A DNA stretch of 9,337 nucleotides from Euryarchaeota archaeon Ods04 (GTDB lineage Archaea > Halobacteriota > Halobacteria > Halobacteriales > Halorutilaceae). The stretch is taken from the NCBI GenBank assembly GCA_028751055.1, contig JAQZDD010000020.1:1-9337 (forward strand), written 5' to 3'. This document shows, in pieces, positions 6,310-9,337 of this stretch (positions are counted from its first letter, which is position 1; each line of letters opens with the position of its first letter). The notes under the pieces were generated by a model. The model was not told the DNA's origin and made no database searches. It was given only the letters and a program-made list of their open reading frames with translations. Both the position numbers and the translations under genes were made by a program.

Positions 6310-6576
6310 TCACACGTCCGCAGGATTAAGAGTTACGGGAGAGACGGCGTTCTCGCGTGACGCGGCTCCGGATGACGCGCTGTCGGTGGTCGCCGCGAAC
6401 ACCGCAAACGTCAATCTTGGTCTGTTCTGGCTGCACGAAGTCGCCGAAGCTACCGACGGGGGTGATGTCGACAGAAGACGTGCACGACGCTCGTCCGATA
6501 GGGGTTCCTTCAGGAGTTCTTCTGCTTCGTTCAGTTCTCTTGTCCGGACACGTCCCATACCGTAGGTTGGTATCAT
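6310..6576 (-). CDS. Doubtful 88-residue ORF between HEPN and HNH genes
   Basis: No family is recognised. The ORF starts 20 bases after the HEPN stop, on the same strand. Its first third looks like a plausible haloarchaeal peptide (MGRVRTRELNEAEELLKEPL, then acidic/basic residues). The remainder is low-complexity Ser/Ala/Thr-rich and runs through the HNH promoter, which argues against a real gene in this frame. In the same DNA the plus-strand frame ending at TAG 6563 has a stronger acidic, G-first codon pattern but no good start codon. The stretch 6300-6595 is therefore unresolved and may hold a decayed gene. Confidence 0.22.
   Translation of the reverse strand: MIPTYGMGRVRTRELNEAEELLKEPLSDERRARLLSTSPPSVASATSCSQNRPRLTFAVFAATTDSASSGAASRENAVSPVTLNPADV
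6323..6330 (-). promoter_or_regulatory. TATA-like box for the HNH gene
   Basis: On the minus strand CTTAATCC is centred about 28 bases before GTG 6299, fitting a leaderless transcript and supporting that start. It suggests that the HNH gene can be transcribed independently of the upstream MNT/HEPN genes. The 9-mer TTAATCCTG recurs at nearly the same distance before the right-hand recombinase gene. Confidence 0.5.
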
Positions 6577-6595
6577 GGGTTAGAAGAAGATAGGT

Positions 6596-7090
6596 TCAGG
6601 CGGTGTTACAGATGCATTCGTGGCTCTCGCCCGCCAACTGTAGGACGTGCGTATGGACTGCTTCCACGAGTTCTAGCATCTTCTCGGCTCTTCGTTGGCT
6701 GGCTATTCCTTGACGGTAGTACGACTGTGACCGGTTATCCATCCAGAGTTCGGTCAGTCTGTCTCTGAGTTCTTCGTCGTAAAGCCCCGCGTCGTAGCTG
6801 CGTTCGTAGACCGTCTGGTGGTCGATGTACTCCTCCGGCTGTAGAAAACCGTTCTTCAGGAGGTAGAACTGGAGGGTACGTTCTATGGCACCGAAGGACG
6901 CTTCGATTACGACGGTGTAGTATCCGTTCTCCTCTCTCAGATGTTTCGCCGCTTTCAGCAGGCGGCACGCCTTTTTGAGCTGTAACATCCCTGCGCCGTC
7001 CACGTCGAGTCCGGTTTCTATCTCCGTTGCCTCGCGCTCGAACGCCGTCTCGGCTTCTCCAAGGAGGGTTTCGACATCACTGTTCTCCAC
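6596..7090 (-). CDS. HEPN-domain protein, probable toxin partner of the adjacent MNT
   Basis: A 164-residue, largely helical protein. The segment YYTVVIEASFGAIERTLQFY (about 57-76) matches the conserved helical core of HEPN proteins, which are usually RNases or RNase-like toxins. The expected R-x4-6-H active site is not present in standard form. At the corresponding place the protein has NRSQSYYRQG (R120, Y123, Y124, R126), with histidines only later (H146, H148). In known type VII pairs the MNT partner adds AMP to a tyrosine near this motif, so Y123 and Y124 are candidate targets; this is inference. GTG 7090 is chosen over an upstream ATG because an excellent Shine-Dalgarno lies 7 bases before it. 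It overlaps the MNT gene end by 14 bases, indicating coupled translation. Confidence 0.86.
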   Translation of the reverse strand: MENSDVETLLGEAETAFEREATEIETGLDVDGAGMLQLKKACRLLKAAKHLREENGYYTVVIEASFGAIERTLQFYLLKNGFLQPEEYIDHQTVYERSYDAGLYDEELRDRLTELWMDNRSQSYYRQGIASQRRAEKMLELVEAVHTHVLQLAGESHECICNTA

Positions 7091-7775
7091 CGAAGACCAC
7101 CTCCTTGACCTCGTCAAGCTTGTCCGTGGAGTAGAGTTCTATTCCTTCCGTGAATATCTCCTGTAGCTTTCCGCCGTAGTTCTTTGCGCTCTCTACCGAC
7201 TCCACGAGTAGCTGGATCTCGTACCGTTCCCCGTCGAAGGTCTCGTTTTCCACCTGCTGTCTAACGTCGTGTAGCACCCTCTTCGCCTCTGTCAGCTTGT
7301 GGTCAACGATTACCTGTATGTCTATGTCGCTGGCTCTGTCTGCTTCTCCCCTCGCCACGCTTCCGAAGAGTACGACGCCGACTATCTCTATCTCCGTCTC
7401 CTCCGCCCGCCTCAGGAAGTCTCCGACTGGCTTACGGAACTCCTCCTGCGGTATTCTGAGGAGGGGACTGGACGGTTTGTTGAACCGGGCTTTGTTCGCG
7501 CTTACGAGCTTCTTTCTTCCTTCGGTACGTGACTGTATCAGGTCGGCTTCTTCGAGCACCTTTATTGCCGTCTGTACCGTGTCGCCTCCGTGACCTGTTA
7601 TTTCTCGTAGTTCCGTGATAGTGAACTCCGAATCCAAGTTCTGTAGGAAGAGCTGTAGTATGTCTTCCGTCGCTTGGTTTCTGAAGAGTCTCTCCTCTGG
7701 GAGTGGGAACTTCACGTATATCCCGCTCCCATCTATGGAGAACCCTTTTGTGGACTCGTCTGTTTTACTGACCAT
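7077..7775 (-). CDS. HTH-fused minimal nucleotidyltransferase (MNT), probable antitoxin
   Basis: A 232-residue cytosolic protein. Residues about 35-95 form a winged helix-turn-helix (FTITELREITGHGGDTVQTA recognition region). Residues about 115-215 form the nucleotidyltransferase: VVLFGSVARGEADRASDIDI gives the GS-x10-DxD motif with G138, S139, D150 and D152, which bind the metal-nucleotide. Known MNT antitoxins neutralise HEPN toxins by AMPylation (type VII toxin-antitoxin). The overlap with the HEPN gene and the order MNT then HEPN fit that model. The fused DNA-binding domain and an inverted repeat between TATA box and start suggest autorepression. The ATG at 7775 sits about 26 bases after a strong TATA box, so the transcript is probably leaderless. 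Family assignment is sure; biochemical activity is inferred. Confidence 0.92.
   Translation of the reverse strand: MVSKTDESTKGFSIDGSGIYVKFPLPEERLFRNQATEDILQLFLQNLDSEFTITELREITGHGGDTVQTAIKVLEEADLIQSRTEGRKKLVSANKARFNKPSSPLLRIPQEEFRKPVGDFLRRAEETEIEIVGVVLFGSVARGEADRASDIDIQVIVDHKLTEAKRVLHDVRQQVENETFDGERYEIQLLVESVESAKNYGGKLQEIFTEGIELYSTDKLDEVKEVVFGGEQ
7098..7106 (-). promoter_or_regulatory. Strong Shine-Dalgarno for the HEPN gene
   Basis: AAGGAGGTG on the minus strand, within the last codons of the MNT gene, ends 7 bases before GTG 7090. It matches the archaeal anti-Shine-Dalgarno fully and decides the HEPN start. It also indicates that HEPN is translated from the MNT transcript as an internal gene. 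Confidence 0.8.
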
Positions 7776-7779
7776 AGAC

Positions 7780-7798
7780 AGTATTACTGACGAATACT
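7780..7798. promoter_or_regulatory. Inverted repeat in the MNT/HEPN promoter (candidate operator)
   Basis: AGTATT (7780-7785) and AATACT (7793-7798) are perfect inverted arms with a 7-base spacer. They lie between, and slightly overlap, the TATA box and the start codon. The position is ideal for repression, and the HTH domain of the MNT protein is the obvious candidate ligand. Confidence 0.5.
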
Positions 7799-7805
7799 TT
7801 TATAT
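7797..7805 (-). promoter_or_regulatory. TATA box of the MNT/HEPN operon
   Basis: ATATAAAAG on the minus strand is the best TATA match in the window, centred 26 bases before ATG 7775. The stop codon TAA (7802-7800) of the upstream recombinase relic is part of this box, so the operon promoter overlaps the 3' end of the relic. Confidence 0.75.
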
Positions 7806-8325
7806 CTGCCCCTCCAGCTTGTTCAGCTTCTCCAGGACACCCTTCTCTTCGAGTTCGGCTAACCGTTCCACAACTCGTTGTTTCTCTTCGCGGTTCGTTT
7901 CGTTTTTCAGGCTGAGCGGGCGTCCGCAGGTTCGGCACTCGGAATGTTGAGACTGGTTCTCGGTGCCGCAGAACGGGCACTCAACGCTCTTCTCCTCTTC
8001 GTCGCCGCCGTCGAGTCCGTACTCGTCGCGGATGGCTTGGTTGACATCGTCGTTGTTGAGGTGGACGTAGACCTTAGCGCGGTCGCTTCCGGGCACCCAG
8101 CCTGCGAACTTGTTGAGCTGTTCGTAGCCCATACATGTCGATCCGGTGTGCGCGCGCCCGTACGGTATCAAGCGCGTATCCTTCTGCTTTATCTGGGTCT
8201 TTTCCTAGGTGGAGCATCCACTGTACCATATCCGTGCGGTGCTGGCGGTAGTCCACGAGTTGGCGTTCGTTGAGCTGTTCTTTCGTCGGCTCCGGAACCA
8301 GTTTCACGTCGTCGACTGCGTTCAT
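7800..8325 (-). pseudogene. Tyrosine recombinase relic: N-terminal and C-terminal pieces joined out of frame
   Basis: From ATG 8325, behind a Shine-Dalgarno GGAGG, the frame reads MNAVDDVKLVPEPTKEQLNE and on to DTVRARAHRIDM, the N-terminal core-binding start of one haloarchaeal integrase type, then drifts into nonsense to a stop at 8074. In another frame, from about 8132, GYEQLNKFAGWVPGSDRAKV begins the C-terminus of a tyrosine recombinase. It includes the nucleophile Tyr in KVYVHLNND (codon 8069-8067), a zinc ribbon CPFCGTEN with CRTCGRPL, and a coiled tail ending at 7800. The middle, with the catalytic Arg, Lys and His-x-x-Arg, is missing. The breakpoint lies near 8130-8140. As far as I recall the family patterns, the two pieces come from different integrase types, so fusion is as likely as internal deletion. 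It cannot be an active recombinase. Confidence 0.75.
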
Positions 8326-8432
8326 CGTTGTCCTCCACGGCGCGGCGAACATGTAATGGGGATTACATTTTCACCGAATCGCCATACGGCTCCGTGATCC
8401 CGAATCATTTTAATTGTAATGGGTCTGCCCAT
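8322..8432 (-). CDS. Possible 36-residue leader ORF coupled to the recombinase relic
   Basis: ATG 8432 follows GAGGT with a 7-base spacer and opens a frame reading MGRPITIKMIRDHGAVWRFG, then a short basic C-terminus rich in Arg and Gly. Its stop overlaps the next start as ATGA, a classic coupling arrangement. No family is recognised. Unlike its neighbours it is basic rather than acidic. The same DNA holds a perfect palindrome, so the region could instead be regulatory. Confidence 0.35.
   Translation of the reverse strand: MGRPITIKMIRDHGAVWRFGENVIPITCSPRRGGQR
8351..8368. repeat. Perfect 7-4-7 palindrome with a half-site repeated downstream
   Basis: ATGTAAT (8351-8357), GGGG, ATTACAT (8362-8368). 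The 9-mer TGTAATGGG at 8352-8360 recurs as a direct copy at 8415-8423. The palindrome lies 26 bases before the relic's ATG 8325, where a recombinase or repressor could bind. Both copies also encode the dipeptide-like PIT in the 36-residue ORF. Confidence 0.45.
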
Positions 8433-8499
8433 GGTGCTTACCTCGGGTTAACTTGGACAGGAAAAATCGGAGACAGCGGCGGTTTTTGACTAGTCCCGC

Positions 8500-8531
8500 C
8501 AGGATTAACGGCAGAATGTCTATTAATCCTG
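8500..8531 (+). promoter_or_regulatory. TATA-like box inside a 9-bp inverted repeat before the intact recombinase
   Basis: CAGGATTAA (8500-8508) and TTAATCCTG (8523-8531) are perfect inverted arms with a 14-base spacer. The right arm contains the TATA-like TATTAAT (8521-8527), about 28-34 bases before ATG 8555, as expected for a leaderless gene. The symmetry could be an operator controlling the recombinase. Confidence 0.45.
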
Positions 8532-8554
8532 AGCCACTCAGACAAAGTGTACCC

Positions 8555-9337
8555 ATGGCAGACGTGAACGACATCCACGACTTCGACGGAACCTTCGAAG
8601 CCCAGCGCGAGAAGCTCGCTGAGATAGACATCGACGACCGCGACCGACGAGCTCTCGAGAGATTCATCGCGCGACGCATGAACCAGGTCAAGAAGCCCAC
8701 CGTCATCAACAACCTCTCTTGCCTCATGGGGTGCTTGGAGAAGAGCGAAATAACGCTCGTTGACGCTGACAAGGAGGACATCGATATACTCCTCCTCGAC
8801 CTCAGTGAGGGGACCTGTCCCTACCAGGACGAACCGCTCGCCGAGGGCACGCTCCGTAACTACCGGAAGGCACTCAAACGGTTCTACGAGCAGCAGGGCG
8901 TCGACTGGTACGACGACATTGAGATAGGCTCTCCAGTCGACCGTGACATCGACACCGACGAACTCCTCAACTCTGACGATATAGACGACCTCTTCGACGC
9001 CTGCACCAACCCGCGCGACCGCGCGATGCTCGCGCTCTTCGCCGACACGGGTCTCCGCATCGGCGCGCTCGGAACGCTGCGTATCAAGGACGTTGAACTC
9101 GTCGGGAAGGGCGGAAAGATCCACATCAACGAAGAAGCTGTTGGTACCAAGGGAGCCAAAGGACCTTTCCCAATCACGTGGTCTCGTGGCTACCTGGTCT
9201 CGTGGCTGAATTCGCATCCTGACCCAGAGAACGACGACGCGCCTCTCTTCCACGTCCTCGTCGACAGGAGCGACGTCGAAGGCAAGGCTCTCGCGGACAA
9301 CTACATCCGGAACGTCTTCAAACGAGTCGCCAGACGA
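8555..9337 (+). CDS. Tyrosine recombinase/integrase, partial (C-terminus off the right edge)
   Basis: The frame is open for 261 codons to the window end. Residues about 15-120 form the SAM-like core-binding domain (ALERFIARRMNQVKKPTVIN, and TLRNYRKALKRFYEQQGVDW further on). The catalytic domain starts near 135. ADTGLRIGALGTLRIKDV carries the first catalytic arginine, R168, and the beta-hairpin TKGAKG carries K199 and K202 as candidates for the catalytic lysine. The His-x-x-Arg box and tyrosine would lie beyond the edge. It would catalyse site-specific DNA integration or excision. It is divergent from the recombinase relic and may belong to the same type as the relic's C-terminal piece. The long open frame on the opposite strand is its codon shadow. 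The gene looks intact as far as visible. Confidence 0.92.
   Translation, partial: MADVNDIHDFDGTFEAQREKLAEIDIDDRDRRALERFIARRMNQVKKPTVINNLSCLMGCLEKSEITLVDADKEDIDILLLDLSEGTCPYQDEPLAEGTLRNYRKALKRFYEQQGVDWYDDIEIGSPVDRDIDTDELLNSDDIDDLFDACTNPRDRAMLALFADTGLRIGALGTLRIKDVELVGKGGKIHINEEAVGTKGAKGPFPITWSRGYLVSWLNSHPDPENDDAPLFHVLVDRSDVEGKALADNYIRNVFKRVARR

Noticed and set aside
8074..8352. An ATG 27 bases upstream (8352) as start of the recombinase N-terminal piece
   Set aside because: The Shine-Dalgarno GGAGG sits just before ATG 8325, and the family sequence begins with MNAVDD, so 8325 is the better start.
8438..9253. A 271-codon open frame on the minus strand
   Set aside because: It is the antisense shadow of the right-hand integrase, caused by regular GAC/CTC codons. 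The plus frame has clear catalytic motifs.

Overview
The window looks like chromosome or integrated-element DNA from a halophilic archaeon. Most predicted proteins are rich in Asp and Glu. Several genes have a TATA-like box 25-30 bases before the start codon, as in leaderless haloarchaeal transcripts. The families (haloarchaeal tyrosine recombinases, archaeal ATPase/DUF234, HTH-MNT with HEPN) are typical of that group. Base composition is only moderately GC-rich, and ATA, AGA and AGG codons are common. That is unusual for classical high-GC haloarchaea and points to a lower-GC or deep-branching lineage. No rRNA, tRNA, CRISPR array or intact insertion sequence was seen.

Left part (1-3290), ordinary metabolism and transport. 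A KefB/CPA2-type cation:proton antiporter runs leftward off the window edge and may be preceded by a tiny coupled membrane ORF. Divergent from it is a complete type I Baeyer-Villiger monooxygenase. It converges, across a hairpin, on a small two-helix membrane protein of the PLDc_N type with an acidic tail.

Middle part (3300-5615). A STAND-like archaeal ATPase with a winged helix and a C-terminal PD-(D/E)XK-like domain starts just after a 17-bp palindrome whose core equals part of the classical Fur box. It is followed by a gap holding an interrupted Cys-rich reading frame on the other strand, then an orphan 135-residue membrane-anchored protein ending in a hairpin.

Right part (5613-9337), an accessory and probably mobile region. 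On the minus strand, in transcription order, lie a possible 36-residue ORF, a tyrosine-recombinase relic that joins an N-terminal piece to an unrelated-looking C-terminal piece out of frame, an HTH-nucleotidyltransferase antitoxin (MNT), an overlapping HEPN toxin, an unresolved ~300-base stretch, and an HNH nuclease with a second zinc knuckle and a C-terminal membrane helix. The MNT promoter is embedded in the stop codon of the recombinase relic and carries an inverted repeat. Divergent from the relic is a second, apparently intact tyrosine recombinase that runs off the right edge.

The most notable content is the recombinase/toxin-antitoxin/membrane-HNH cluster and the palindrome-controlled ATPase. 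I infer a defence- or maintenance-type island, but the sequence alone does not prove a working new system.
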